Notes: generated by a model from the sequence alone, not told the origin. Shown: positions 1 through 9,550, counted from the stretch's first letter. The stretch is 64,000 bases of DNA from Mangrovibrevibacter kandeliae (GCF_024519155.1 NZ_JANIFJ010000003.1:310001-374000), one strand, 5' to 3'. Numbers and translations: made by a program.

Positions 1-353
1 GATTAACCTTTAGCCTTCGCACACCTGCGGCGAGCGGTTTCTTAGCCGGATAGGAATACCTCTCCGCTGATGCGCCAAGGCTGCGGCCGCAACTTTCGGA
101 AGAACGCCTGACAGTACCGCCGCTCTCCCCCGGACGTCAGACTTTAAGCCGCACTGCTTGCCAGTTCTTGAGATTGATCTACGCGCAACCGGTCTCGGGT
201 GCCCGTTCGCAGACGATGCATCGCCGTTGCTCCGTCGCTGCGACGGCAGCCGGATGGCCGTCCGCTTGCGAAAGCTATCACCGAAATGTGCCCTCGTAGG
301 CGCGCCGCCGCACATCTCGCGCGGCGGCCTCAGCTTGGCGGATGGACCGTCGC
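1..353. other. No gene recognised at left edge
   Basis: I see no convincing coding region here. Open frames exist on both strands but have arginine/proline-rich translations typical of reading GC-rich DNA out of frame, and none has a good ribosome-binding site. The stretch lies downstream of the minus-strand exported-protein gene, so it may hold that gene's 3' end signals. No strong hairpin with a T-run was noticed. Confidence 0.5.
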
Positions 354-1028
354 CTACTCGGTCCCGCGCGCCCGTTGGACGGCGGCGAGGCACGCGGCTT
401 CGTCGCCGTTGTCACGCGCGGCCATCGCCTGACGCAGCGCCTCCTGCCGCTGATCCGCGTCGCCGGATCCGGCCGCTGCCCCCTGGGTGGAGGCGGTCTG
501 TTGCCGGTCGACGCCGGCCTGCTGCGAATCGACGGCCTGCTGCGAAGTGGCGATCTGCTCGTCCGGCTGGCCCGGCGTGCTGGCCAAGGGCGCGGTGCTG
601 CCGTCCTTGCTGAGGCCAGTCGTGCGGGCCGCCGCCGAGTGCTGGGGCTGAGCGGTCGCTGTCGCCTGCTGCGAAGCTCCGCTTGCCGTCGCGGAGGCCG
701 CCGTCTGCTGCCGGCCCTGACCTGCTCCTCCATCTGGAGCCTGCGCATTCGACGCGCTCTGGAGCGGCGCAAGGCTGCCGTCCTTGGCGATCGGCTGACG
801 CCGGGCGGACGGGGTCTGCCCGTTGGCTGAGTCGGACGACGCGCTCTGCTGGAAGTTCGTCGTCTGGCCGTTCCCCGGCTGTGCCGGCTGTGCGAACGCG
901 CCCTGCGGCCCGGCGCCGGACCACTGTGCCTCCAGAGAGGCTATGTCGTCGGCGCAGTCGGCCGACGCGATGCCGGTTCCGGCGAGGAGCAACACGGCGC
1001 TCGCGACGATGATGGTTTGTCCGTTCAT
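354..1028 (-). CDS. Exported Gln/Ala/Ser-rich protein, unknown function
   Basis: A 224-residue secreted protein that I do not recognise as a named family. Residues 1-23 form a good Sec signal peptide (hydrophobic core VASAVLLLAGTG, cleavage probably after ASA). The mature part has a short Cys-containing start (DCADDIASLEAQW), a long Gln/Ala/Ser/Thr-rich low-complexity middle, and a compact C-terminal segment with a second cysteine (DEAACLAAVQRAR). The motif KDGS(L/T)APL occurs twice in the middle, once after RQPIA and once after TTGLS. An AAGGA ribosome-binding site sits about 11 bases before the ATG. The two cysteines at opposite ends could form a disulfide in the periplasm (inference). It is transcribed alone, away from the glyoxalase gene. 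Confidence 0.7.
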   Translation of the reverse strand: MNGQTIIVASAVLLLAGTGIASADCADDIASLEAQWSGAGPQGAFAQPAQPGNGQTTNFQQSASSDSANGQTPSARRQPIAKDGSLAPLQSASNAQAPDGGAGQGRQQTAASATASGASQQATATAQPQHSAAARTTGLSKDGSTAPLASTPGQPDEQIATSQQAVDSQQAGVDRQQTASTQGAAAGSGDADQRQEALRQAMAARDNGDEAACLAAVQRARGTE

Positions 1029-1290
1029 CCCAAGGATCCTTCTTGTTTTGGTGAAGGATGCCGCACGACCACACGCCAGAGCGGCATCGATGCAATCGAA
1101 ACCGACGCGCGATTGCAGGGGTTCCGAGGCTGCCGCCGCTGTTTGCTTTGCCGGAAAACCGTTCCCTCGAGGCTTGGCTGCAGCGATCGTGCCGCTATGA
1201 CTAGCCCGGCGCTGCCGGCCCTGTTCGGCGCCGCAGGACGAACCTTCGCCGTCCGGTCGGGCGGCCTTGCAAGAAATTCGGAGATCTCAC

Positions 1291-1731
1291 ATGCGTTATC
1301 TGCACACGATGGTGCGCGTCACCGACGTCGAGGCTTCGCTCGACTTCTACTGCGGCACGCTCGGCATGCGCGAGGTGCGCCGCATCGACAACGAGTCGGG
1401 ACGCTTCACGCTGATCTTCCTCGCCGCGTCGGAAGACGTCGAGGCCGGCGAGAGCGTGCGCGCGCCGCTGGTCGAACTGACCCACAACTGGGACCCCGAG
1501 GACTACGACGGCGGGCGCAATTTCGGCCACCTTGCCTATGAAGTCGACGACATCTACGAGACGTGCCAGCGGCTGATGGATGCCGGCGTGACGATCAACC
1601 GGCCGCCGCGCGACGGCCGGATGGCCTTCGTCCGCTCCCCCGACAACATCTCGATCGAGCTGCTCCAGAAGGGCGATGCCAAGCCGAGCGCCGAGCCTTG
1701 GGCGAGCATGCAGAACACCGGCGTCTGGTGA
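1291..1731 (+). CDS. gloA: Lactoylglutathione lyase (glyoxalase I)
   Basis: Isomerises the hemithioacetal of methylglyoxal and glutathione to S-lactoylglutathione in the cytosol, the first step of methylglyoxal detoxification. The 146-residue protein is a single vicinal-oxygen-chelate unit of the usual length. The four expected metal ligands are visible: His5 (YLHTMVRV), Glu62 (LVELTHNW), His80 (FGHLAYEV) and Glu123 (SIELLQKG). The ATG chosen has GGAG seven bases upstream; an in-frame TTG 24 bases earlier is less likely. The gene stands alone between oppositely directed or unrelated neighbours. The ligand set and the short length point to the Ni/Co-type bacterial enzyme (family knowledge). 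Confidence 0.95.
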   Translation: MRYLHTMVRVTDVEASLDFYCGTLGMREVRRIDNESGRFTLIFLAASEDVEAGESVRAPLVELTHNWDPEDYDGGRNFGHLAYEVDDIYETCQRLMDAGVTINRPPRDGRMAFVRSPDNISIELLQKGDAKPSAEPWASMQNTGVW

Positions 1732-2011
1732 GGCGCCGCGTCATTCTGCCGCCGCAATCCCGCCATAGGTCTTGACGATCGGGTCGGGGGACGATCCAAC
1801 CACAATCGGCAGGCTCAAGCACAGCATCTTCCGCCTGGCATCCATGGATGCTGAGGCAAGCTTGATGCGATAAGCGAGCCGGCAGGCGCCGCGGCCGGCG
1901 GGGACATGGCTTGTCGCGGTGCCGGAACGTCGCATAAGGGCCGCGGGAGCGGCCTGCTCATGGGGGTGGCGCCGCGGCCGGGTCCGCGGCGGTCGAGAGG
2001 AAGTGCCAGTC

Positions 2012-3112
2012 TTGCAGCCAACCATCCGATCCCGCGTCCGCGCCGTCGGCCGCGCCGCGCTCGCCGTCGGTGTCTCGACCGGCCTGATGCTGGCCGGCGG
2101 CTGCGTGTCGGCCGTGGACGATCCCGGAGCGCTCGGTTTCCAGACTGCGCAGCAGACCGGTCGAGCCGGCCCCGGCGGCCTTTCCATCGACGGCCCTGGT
2201 TCCGCCGTATCGGCCGACGCCGGCTCGAACGCGGGCACGGCTGAGGGCACGCGGGCCGCTGCGGCGCCGGACGCCGGGCCAGCCGCCGCGGCGCAGCCCG
2301 ACGCCAAGCGCCTGATTGCGGCCGCAGCAGCCTCTGCCAGCGGAGCAGACGTGGCCAAGGACGCAGCGGTCGACCCCGAGCGCGCGGCCACCCCTTCCGC
2401 CGGCAAGGTCAGCCTCACCTCCTTCGCCGAAGCGAAGCCGGCGCCGGCGAGCGCGACCGACAAGCTGCTGCAGCAGAGCAAGCCGGCCGCGAACGGCTCG
2501 ACGCTCTACGAATCGCTCTTCACCCAGTCGCAGGCCCGGGTGCCGATCAAGAACACCGACAGCACCAAGAGCCGCCGCGTCCTCTTGCGTCACGAGGGTG
2601 CACCGGTCGAGACGGCCTCCCTGCCCGGCGTCGATCCGACCTCGCTCTTCGAGATCGGCCACCGTGCATCCGCGGACGAGGACGCGCTCGAGGATGCCGA
2701 CGAGATCACCAGCGGGGCCTATCGCGTCGCGTCCCTCACGGGGCTGGCGCGCCTCGCCCCGAACGGCCTGACGGTGCAGCGGCCCGACGTCGACACCGGC
2801 TGCTTCCAGCCGCAGCTCGTCTCCTTGCTGCACCAGGTCGAGCAGCGCTTCGGCACCAAGGTGATCGTCACCTCCGGCTACCGCGATCCCGACCACAACC
2901 GCCGGGTCAACGGCGCCAAGCGCTCGATGCACATGTCGTGCAAGGCGGCCGACATCATCATCCCGAACGCCGACAAGTTCGCGGTCGCCGCCTTCGTGCG
3001 CGGCCTGCCCGGACGCGGCGGCGTCGGCACCTACTGCTACACCGACGCGATCCACGTCGACATCGGCCCGAAGCGCGACTGGAACTGGGCCTGCCGGCGC
3101 GTTCGCACCTGA
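2012..3112 (+). CDS. M15/YcbK-like peptidoglycan peptidase lipoprotein
   Basis: Predicted murein endopeptidase or carboxypeptidase of the M15A (YcbK/DUF882) family, anchored in the envelope. The 366-residue protein starts with Arg-rich residues, a hydrophobic stretch and LMLAGGC, read as a lipobox. A long Ala/Pro/Gly-rich linker follows (roughly residues 35-260). The C-terminal domain (about 265-366) carries SGYRDPDHN and the zinc ligands His307 and Asp314 (MHMSCKAAD) and His348 (IHVDIG), the HxxxxxxD...H spacing of the family. The start is taken as TTG because GAGAGGAA lies nine bases upstream; the GTG at 2003 is too close to that site, and a longer frame to 1919 lacks a signal. Substrate specificity cannot be read from sequence. 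Confidence 0.85.
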   Translation: MQPTIRSRVRAVGRAALAVGVSTGLMLAGGCVSAVDDPGALGFQTAQQTGRAGPGGLSIDGPGSAVSADAGSNAGTAEGTRAAAAPDAGPAAAAQPDAKRLIAAAAASASGADVAKDAAVDPERAATPSAGKVSLTSFAEAKPAPASATDKLLQQSKPAANGSTLYESLFTQSQARVPIKNTDSTKSRRVLLRHEGAPVETASLPGVDPTSLFEIGHRASADEDALEDADEITSGAYRVASLTGLARLAPNGLTVQRPDVDTGCFQPQLVSLLHQVEQRFGTKVIVTSGYRDPDHNRRVNGAKRSMHMSCKAADIIIPNADKFAVAAFVRGLPGRGGVGTYCYTDAIHVDIGPKRDWNWACRRVRT

Positions 3113-3210
3113 GTGCGCGCAGGCCGGCCCGGGCGCCCGTCCCCTGCGCCTTCGACGACGTTCGAAGCGGGTTGCGGTCAGCGGCGACTCGCCCTATACA
3201 TCCGCCCGCT

Positions 3211-3285
3211 GCGCCCATCGTCTAGCGGTTAGGACAGCGCCCTTTCACGGCGCAGACAGGGGTTCGATTCCCCTTGGGCGTACCA
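3211..3285 (+). tRNA. tRNA-Glu(TTC)
   Basis: A 75-nt cloverleaf can be folded by eye. The acceptor stem is GCGCCCA with TGGGCGT (first pair G-U), the D-arm contains TCTAGCGGTTAGGAC, and the anticodon loop CTTTCAC gives anticodon TTC. The T-arm is AGGGGTTCGATTCCCCT, the discriminator is A, and the 3' CCA is genome-encoded. It reads glutamate GAA/GAG codons. The sequence is close to other alphaproteobacterial tRNA-Glu genes. Confidence 0.97.
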
Positions 3286-3784
3286 TTTCCCGAGCACGCG
3301 ACTGCGTTGTGGAGCAGCTGCGCCGGTGTCCGGCGTCCTTTCCCTCGTGCTCGCCGTCGACTTGGGACGAGCCGCACCCGGATCAGCTTCGTACCGCCTG
3401 AAGCGATCGCGACCGTGTTCGACCGTGTTGTCCGACGCGCTGCGCAAGCCGTTCCCCGCCCACGCCGCGACTGGCGCCGGCTCGTCCCGCCGGGACGGGT
3501 GCGGGCGGCGCGATATCGCCGAGGCGGTGGCTCTGTCCGCCTCCGGTCGCCCCAGGTTCCCGTCCTTCAATGAACCGTAACGTCGACGGCGCGACGATCT
3601 CCTGTTGTCGGGTGCAGGGCGACGACATCCGAGGACGAATTTCTCCTCGCGGCGCTCTGAGGCGTCTGTCTGTGCTTGCGTTGTCCTCGCCGGCGCAACA
3701 TCATCTCGCCTGCTCAGCGAGAGTGACAGGTGGCGGCGCAGGGCCCGCCACCTCCCCGTATGAGGGCGAGGGACCGGGAGTCTG
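3286..3784 (+). promoter_or_regulatory. tRNA-cysG spacer with a perfect hairpin
   Basis: A 499-base spacer in which I find no gene. The only clear structure is a perfect 9-bp hairpin at 3728-3753 (AGGTGGCGG, 8-base loop, CCGCCACCT), about 30 bases before the cysG ATG. It is followed by a purine-rich run ending GGGAG, the cysG ribosome-binding site. The hairpin has no T-run, so it is not a standard terminator. It could be leader structure for cysG or a short dispersed repeat; I do not recognise a known riboswitch. Confidence 0.4.
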
Positions 3785-5293
3785 ATGACAGGCGCATTCG
3801 ACGAGGACGAGCGAGGAAACGGCTGGGCTGCCGGGAGAGCTGCGGCAGCACGGCCGCAGCGGCTGGGTCCCCTCGCGACGCTGCCCGTCTTCTTCGATCT
3901 CGCCGGGCGTCGTGCCATCATGGTCGGCGGCGGCGACGGCGCGGCCTGGAAGGCCGAGCTCTTGGCTGCGGCCGGCGCCGTTGTCGATCTGTACGTTCCC
4001 GCCCACCAGCTCGGCGAGGAGATGGCGTCCCTTCTGAACGCGCCCACGGCAGCCGGAGACATACGCCATCACGACCGCCCCTGGGCGGTGGACGTCTTCG
4101 CCGGCGCGGCGATCGCCGTCGGCGATCTCGAGGGCGAGAGTGAGGCGCAGGCGTTCGCCTGCGCAGCGCGGGCGGCTGGCGTGCCGGTCAACGTCGTCGA
4201 CAAGCCGGCCTTCTGCGACTTCCGCTTCGGCTCCATCGTCAACCGCTCCCCCGTGGTCGTCGGCATCTCCACCGATGGCGCGGCGCCGATCCTCGGCCAG
4301 GCCATCCGCCGGCGCATCGAGACGCTGCTGCCTCCGGGCCTGTCAGACTGGGCGGCCCTCGCGGCGCGCACACGGGCGGCCGTCATGGAGCGCCTCGCGC
4401 CCGGTCCTGCCCGCCGCGCCTTCTGGGAGCGCTTTGCCGACTGGGCCCTGACGACCCGGGCGCCGCACGCCGATGCCGAGGACGACGTTCGCCGCCTCGT
4501 CGGCGAACTCGCCGCCTCATCCGCCGCCGGCGGCCGGGTGACGCTGGTCGGCGCCGGTCCGGGCGAGGCCGAGCTCCTGACGCTCAAGGCGGTTCGCGCG
4601 CTGCAGGCCGCCGACGTCATCCTCTTCGACGACCTCGTGTCGGACGACATCCTCGAGCTGGCGCGGCGGGAGGCCAAGCGCCTTCTCGTCGGCAAGCGGG
4701 CGTCGCGCGAGAGCTGCCGGCAGGAGGACATCAACCGGCTGATGGTGCAGTTCGCCAAGGCCGGCAAGCACGTCGTCCGACTGAAGTCCGGCGACGTGTC
4801 GGTGTTCGGCCGGGCCGGCGAAGAGCTCGCCGAGCTCCGGCGCCAGGGTATCCCCGCCGCCATCGTGCCCGGCATCACCGCCGCCTCGGCGCTCGCCGCC
4901 GCCTTCGGCGTCTCGCTCACCCATCGCGACCGCGCCCAGCAGCTGCGCCTCGTCACCGGCCATTCCCAGAAGGGCGGCCTGCCCGAGGATCTCGACTGGC
5001 CGGCGCTCGCCGACGCACACGCGACGACGATCTTCTACATGGGCGGCCGCATGGCGGCCCGCATCGCCGCGCGCCTGGTCGCCGAGGGGCTGCCGGCTGA
5101 CACGCCGGTCGCGGTCGCCGCCAACCTGTCGCGTGCCGACGAGACCCGCGCGGCCGGGCGCCTGTCGGAGCTCGGCGCGATCGTCGAGCGGATCGGGGTC
5201 GACCGGCCGATTCTGATCGGCATCGGCCGGGTGTTCGAGGAGGCCGCGGCAGCACAGCCCACAGCCGAGCTCGACCAGGCGGCCTCCGCCTGA
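3785..5293 (+). CDS. cysG: Siroheme synthase CysG (trifunctional)
   Basis: Makes siroheme from uroporphyrinogen III: two SAM-dependent methylations, NAD-dependent oxidation of precorrin-2 and iron insertion. The 502-residue length fits the full fusion. Residues about 30-240 are the dehydrogenase/ferrochelatase half, with an NAD-binding loop (MVGGGDGAAWKAE) and the conserved stretch VDKPAFCDFRFGSIVNRSPV. From about residue 250 the methyltransferase half begins (VTLVGAGPGEAELLTLKA) and contains VVRLKSGDVSVFGRAGEE. GGGAG precedes the ATG by about five bases. The first 28 residues are a divergent, Gly/Arg-rich extension. Sulfite and nitrite reductase genes, its usual users, are not in this window; the next gene converges on it. 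Confidence 0.95.
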   Translation: MTGAFDEDERGNGWAAGRAAAARPQRLGPLATLPVFFDLAGRRAIMVGGGDGAAWKAELLAAAGAVVDLYVPAHQLGEEMASLLNAPTAAGDIRHHDRPWAVDVFAGAAIAVGDLEGESEAQAFACAARAAGVPVNVVDKPAFCDFRFGSIVNRSPVVVGISTDGAAPILGQAIRRRIETLLPPGLSDWAALAARTRAAVMERLAPGPARRAFWERFADWALTTRAPHADAEDDVRRLVGELAASSAAGGRVTLVGAGPGEAELLTLKAVRALQAADVILFDDLVSDDILELARREAKRLLVGKRASRESCRQEDINRLMVQFAKAGKHVVRLKSGDVSVFGRAGEELAELRRQGIPAAIVPGITAASALAAAFGVSLTHRDRAQQLRLVTGHSQKGGLPEDLDWPALADAHATTIFYMGGRMAARIAARLVAEGLPADTPVAVAANLSRADETRAAGRLSELGAIVERIGVDRPILIGIGRVFEEAAAAQPTAELDQAASA

Positions 5294-5339
5294 TCCTGCC
5301 TTCCGGACGGCGCTTCGCTCGCCCGGTCATCGCTCGTCG

Positions 5340-7130
5340 TCAGTCGATGCTCTCGGCCGCGTCCACGATCCGCAGCCGGGCCGAAGGCTGGCCGCGGAAG
5401 TGGTCGATCGAGACCGTGCCTGCGACATGCACCGGCCGGTCGCGTCCGCCGAGCAGCAGGCGGCCGAGCTCGGTGTCCTCGGCTCGGAAGGCCATTGCGG
5501 CTGCCGTCGATCCGTCGGCGGCCTTGAGCACCGCCCGCACATGGCCTCCGCCGACCGGCGCGGCCGACTGGATCCGATGGCGCGGCAGTGCGAAGAGCGG
5601 CTGCGGGTGCCCGGAGCCGAAGGGCCCGGCCCGCTCCAGCGTCTCGGCGAAGGCAAGCGTCAGGCCGCCGGCGCTCACGGCGCCGTCGAAGCGCAGCGCC
5701 TCGCCCGCCATGAGCACCCTCACCTCTCTCGCCGCCTCGGCCTCGACGAAGGCGCGGAAGTCGCCGAGGCGATCGCGTTCGATGGTGATGCCCGCCGCCA
5801 TCGCGTGGCCGCCACCCTTGACGAGGATGCCCGCCTCGACCGCGCGGCGCACCAGGCGGCCGAGATCGTAGCCGCCGACCGAGCGGCCGGAGCCCGTGCC
5901 GCGCCCGCTGGCGTCGAAGGCGATGGCGAAGGCCGGGCGGCGGTGACGCTCCTTCAGGCGCGCCGCGATCAGCCCGACGATGCCGGGATGCCAGCCCTCG
6001 CGTGCGATGACGAGCACCGGCGGCCCCTCGCCGCTGCCGATCTCGGCCGTCGCCTCGGCGTCCGCGTCGGCGAGCATCTCGCGTTCCATCGCCTGGCGCT
6101 CCGCGTTGAGAACGTGCAGCTGCTCGGCGAGCGCGTCGGCCTCGCTCGCCTCGGCGATGGTCAGGAGCCGACTGCCGAGATGTGCCTCCCCGATGCGCCC
6201 GCCCGCGTTGATGCGGGGACCGATCAGGAAGCCGAGATGATAGGAGTCGAGCGGGCCGGAGATGCGCGCAATCCTTGCGAGCGCCCGCAGCCCGGCATTC
6301 TGCTGCTGGCGCAGGACCTGCAGCCCCTTGACGACGAGCGCCCGGTTGAAACCGATCAGCGGGACCACGTCGCAGACCGTCGCGAGCGCCACGAGATCGA
6401 GCCAGGCGAAAAGGTCCGGCAGGTCGCCCGGCGCCCGCCCGCGCCGCCGCAACTCGCGCGACACCGCGGCGAGGGTCACGAAGACGACGCCCGCCGCCGC
6501 CAGATGTCCCTGGCCCGAAAGGTCGTCCTGCCGGTTCGGGTCCACCACGGCGACCGCCGCCGGCAGCGTCGTGCCGGCCTGGTGATGGTCGAGCACGACG
6601 ACGTCGGCGCCCGCCGCGCTGGCCGCCGCGATCGCCTCGTGGCTGGAGACGCCGCAGTCGACGGTGACGATGAGCGAGGCCTCGGCGGCCAGGGCGCGCA
6701 TGGCGTCCAGGTTCGGTCCGTAGCCCTCGACGATCCGGTCGGGGATGCGGATCTGCGGCGCGAGGCCGAGATGCGACAGGTAGCGCCAGAGCAGCGCGGC
6801 CGACGCCGCACCGTCGACGTCGTAGTCGCCGAAGATCGCGACGCGCTCGCGCCGCTCCACCGCGTCGGCGAGCCGGCGGGCGGCACGATCCATGTCGGTC
6901 AGGCTCGACGGGTCGGGCATCAGCGCCCGGATCGTCGGATCGAGAAAGGCCGGCGCCGCATCGGCGGCGACGCCGCGCCCGGCGAGAACCCGGCCGAGCA
7001 GCTCCGGCAGGCCGTGCAGCTGGGCAATGCGGAGCGCCGCGGCCTCGGCCTGCGCATCGAGCCCGTGGACCCAGCGCCGGCCGCCGACCGAGCGCTCGAC
7101 GCCGAGAAAGACCCGTTCCGTTCCAGCCAT
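5340..7130 (-). CDS. recJ: Single-stranded-DNA exonuclease RecJ
   Basis: 5'-to-3' single-strand DNA exonuclease used in RecF-pathway recombination, mismatch repair and base-excision repair. The 596-residue protein has the DHH-family motifs in order: DYDVDG (residues 102-107), VDCG with Asp158, and DHH (181-183), with a later GGGHAMAAG motif of the DHHA1 domain. The ATG at 7130 lies 11 bases after the glpX stop, so the two are almost certainly cotranscribed; longer in-frame extensions overlap glpX and look non-coding. It is the last gene of the aminotransferase-hom-glpX-recJ run, an arrangement known in many Hyphomicrobiales. Confidence 0.96.
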   Translation of the reverse strand: MAGTERVFLGVERSVGGRRWVHGLDAQAEAAALRIAQLHGLPELLGRVLAGRGVAADAAPAFLDPTIRALMPDPSSLTDMDRAARRLADAVERRERVAIFGDYDVDGAASAALLWRYLSHLGLAPQIRIPDRIVEGYGPNLDAMRALAAEASLIVTVDCGVSSHEAIAAASAAGADVVVLDHHQAGTTLPAAVAVVDPNRQDDLSGQGHLAAAGVVFVTLAAVSRELRRRGRAPGDLPDLFAWLDLVALATVCDVVPLIGFNRALVVKGLQVLRQQQNAGLRALARIARISGPLDSYHLGFLIGPRINAGGRIGEAHLGSRLLTIAEASEADALAEQLHVLNAERQAMEREMLADADAEATAEIGSGEGPPVLVIAREGWHPGIVGLIAARLKERHRRPAFAIAFDASGRGTGSGRSVGGYDLGRLVRRAVEAGILVKGGGHAMAAGITIERDRLGDFRAFVEAEAAREVRVLMAGEALRFDGAVSAGGLTLAFAETLERAGPFGSGHPQPLFALPRHRIQSAAPVGGGHVRAVLKAADGSTAAAMAFRAEDTELGRLLLGGRDRPVHVAGTVSIDHFRGQPSARLRIVDAAESID

Positions 7131-7141
7131 GGGCGTGCGCG

Positions 7142-8131
7142 TCAGATCCCGAACTTGCTCCGGTCGTAGTGCCGCGCGCGGATCTCGCGCACCGTGTGCG
7201 AGAACGACCGCATCACCAAGGTGTGCGTCTCGATCCGGTTCTTGTAGAGCCGCACGCCGTCGAGGATGTTGCCGTCGGTCACGCCCGTGGCCGCGAAGAT
7301 CACGTGCCCTGAGGCCATCTCGTCGTGACGGTAGATGCGGCTGGCGTCGGTGATGCCCATCGCCTCGGCGCGCTGGCGCTTCTCGGCGGTGTTGAGCTGC
7401 AGCCGGCCCTCCATCTGTCCGCCGGTGCAACGCAGCGCCGCGGCCGCCAGCACGCCCTCCGGCGCGCCGCCGATGCCCATGTAGATGTCGATGCCGGTCT
7501 CGTCGGGATCCGCGGCATGGATGACGCCGGCGACGTCCCCGTCACCGATCAGCCGGATCGAGGCGCCCGTCGCGCGCACCTCCTCGATCAGCTGCGCGTG
7601 GCGCGGCCGGTCGAGAATGCAGGCGGAGATCTCGGAGACCGGCACGCCCTTGGCGTCGGCGAGCGCCTCCAGGTTCTCGGTCGCCGAGCGCCGCAGGCTC
7701 ACGAGCCCGTCCGGATAGCCCGGACCGATGGCGATCTTCTCCATGTAGACGTCGGGCACGTTGAACAGGCTGCCCCGCGCCGCGACGGCGATCACCGCGA
7801 GCGAGTTCGGCAGGTTCTTGGCGCAGATCGTCGTGCCTTCGAGCGGGTCCAGCGCGATGTCGACCTGCGGTCCGGTACCGTTGCCCACGACTTCGCCGAC
7901 ATAGAGCATCGGCACTTCGTCCCGCTCGCCTTCGCCGACGACGACGAGTCCGTCGATCGCGACGCGGTTCAGCTCCGCACGCATCGCCTCGACGGCGGCC
8001 TGATCGGCCGCCTTCTCGTCGCCGCGTCCGCGCAGCGTCGCGGCGGCCACCGCCGCGCGCTCCGTGACGCGGGCGATCTCGATCGACAGCATCCGATCGA
8101 GCGGCTCCGTGCCGAGTTCGGCGCCTGTCAT
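7142..8131 (-). CDS. glpX: Class II fructose-1,6-bisphosphatase GlpX
   Basis: Hydrolyses fructose-1,6-bisphosphate to fructose-6-phosphate in gluconeogenesis and, where present, the Calvin cycle (where the same family also acts on sedoheptulose bisphosphate). The 329-residue length is typical. The lithium-sensitive phosphatase fold shows GEGERDE (66-72) and the metal/substrate motif DPLEGTT (95-101). The ATG is preceded by a GGGGAG purine run; a longer frame reaching 8185 lacks conserved sequence. It sits between hom upstream (73-base gap) and recJ downstream (11-base gap). Confidence 0.96.
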   Translation of the reverse strand: MTGAELGTEPLDRMLSIEIARVTERAAVAAATLRGRGDEKAADQAAVEAMRAELNRVAIDGLVVVGEGERDEVPMLYVGEVVGNGTGPQVDIALDPLEGTTICAKNLPNSLAVIAVAARGSLFNVPDVYMEKIAIGPGYPDGLVSLRRSATENLEALADAKGVPVSEISACILDRPRHAQLIEEVRATGASIRLIGDGDVAGVIHAADPDETGIDIYMGIGGAPEGVLAAAALRCTGGQMEGRLQLNTAEKRQRAEAMGITDASRIYRHDEMASGHVIFAATGVTDGNILDGVRLYKNRIETHTLVMRSFSHTVREIRARHYDRSKFGI

Positions 8132-8204
8132 GTCCCCATCTCCCCGTTGCGGCCGGTCATATGCCTCATCCACATGAACGCACAATGTCGGCCAGGCGGT
8201 GCGC

Positions 8205-9509
8205 TCAGTCGAGGGTCTCGATCCGGATCATGCGCGGCTCGCCCCGCAGATGCCCGTCCTTCGACACGAGGTCGAGCGCCCTGCGCACCGCCGCCTCGGT
8301 CGTCTCGTGCGTGATCAGGATCACCGGGGCGATCTCGTCGTTCGAGTCGCCTGCGGCGCGGCGTTGCACGATCGATTCGAGCGAGATGCCGTTTTCGGCC
8401 ATCCGGCGCGCGATCGAAGCAAAGGCGCCGACCCGGTCGAGCACCGTCAGACGGATGTAGTAGCCGCCTTCATGGGCCCGCATGCGGGCCCGCTTGTAGG
8501 GCGCGAGAACGGCAGGCGCGACACCGAGCGTCGGGGTGGCGTCGCCGCCGGCGAGGTCGAGGATGTCCGACAGCACCGCCGACGCCGTCGCCTTGCCTCC
8601 TGCGCCGGGGCCGGCGAGCAGGATGGAGCCGAGAAGATCGCTGTCGACCGCGACGGCATTGGTGACACCGTCGACCTGCGCCAGCGCCGCGTGCGCCGGG
8701 ATCATGGTCGGGTGCACGCGCTGTTCGATGCCGCTTTCGGCGCGCTGTGCGACCGCGAGGAGCTTGACCCGGTAGCCGAGTTCGGCCGCTGCCCGGATGT
8801 CCTCGGCCGTGACCTCGGAGATGCCTTCCACGAAGATCGCCTCCACGTCGATCTCGCAGCCGAAGGCGAGCGAAGTGAGGATCGCCAGCTTGTGGGCGGC
8901 GTCGAAGCCGCCGACGTCGAAGGTCGGATCCGCTTCGGCATACCCGAGCCGCTGGGCGTCGGCGAGGCAGTCGGCGAAGGCGAGCCCCTCCTTCTCCATC
9001 CGGGTCAGGATGTAGTTGCAGGTGCCGTTGAGGATGCCGTAGACGCGGCTGACGGAATTGCCGCGCAGCGCCTCGCGCATCGTCTTGATGATCGGGATGC
9101 CGCCGGCGACGGCCGCCTCGAAGAAGATCGTCGTGTTCCTGCGCTGCGCGAGCTTGGCGAGCGCGACGCCGTGATGGGCGAGCAGCGCCTTGTTGGCGGT
9201 GACCACCGGCAGGCCGCGGTTGAGCGCGGCCTTCACCGCCTCATAGGCCGGTCCCTCGGCGCCGCCGATCAGCTCGACGAAGACGTCGATCTCGCCCTGT
9301 CCGGCGAGTTCGACAGGGTCGGAGAACCACGCGGTCGCGCTGAGATCGACGCCGCGGTCGCGGTCGCGGTCGCGCGCGCAGACGCCGCCGATCTCGATCG
9401 ACCGCCCGGTGCGCATGGCGAAGACCTCGCGCTTGTCGTGGATCAGCCGGGCCAGGGAAGCCCCGACCGTGCCGAGCCCGGCAATGCCGAGCCTCATCGG
9501 GCGTGTCAT
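8205..9509 (-). CDS. hom: Homoserine dehydrogenase
   Basis: Reduces aspartate semialdehyde to homoserine, the branch to threonine, methionine and isoleucine. The 434-residue protein starts with a Rossmann motif (LGIAGLGTVGASLARL). It then has the catalytic domain with VTANKALLAHHG, the signature GILNGTCNYIL and YAEADPTFDVGGFDAAHKL, and ends in an ACT regulatory domain (IRLTVLDRVGAFASIA), expected to mediate threonine feedback. GGAAGGGG precedes the ATG at 9509; an ATG four codons later is possible. It follows the AlaC-type aminotransferase gene by 41 bases. Confidence 0.96.
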   Translation of the reverse strand: MTRPMRLGIAGLGTVGASLARLIHDKREVFAMRTGRSIEIGGVCARDRDRDRGVDLSATAWFSDPVELAGQGEIDVFVELIGGAEGPAYEAVKAALNRGLPVVTANKALLAHHGVALAKLAQRRNTTIFFEAAVAGGIPIIKTMREALRGNSVSRVYGILNGTCNYILTRMEKEGLAFADCLADAQRLGYAEADPTFDVGGFDAAHKLAILTSLAFGCEIDVEAIFVEGISEVTAEDIRAAAELGYRVKLLAVAQRAESGIEQRVHPTMIPAHAALAQVDGVTNAVAVDSDLLGSILLAGPGAGGKATASAVLSDILDLAGGDATPTLGVAPAVLAPYKRARMRAHEGGYYIRLTVLDRVGAFASIARRMAENGISLESIVQRRAAGDSNDEIAPVILITHETTEAAVRRALDLVSKDGHLRGEPRMIRIETLD

Positions 9510-9550
9510 GAAACCCCTTCCGTCCTTGCCGCCGGGAATCGCTGCCGGGA

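Noticed and set aside
3286-3784. SAM or cobalamin riboswitch before cysG
   Set aside because: Only a single short hairpin is seen; I find none of the conserved core sequences of these riboswitches.
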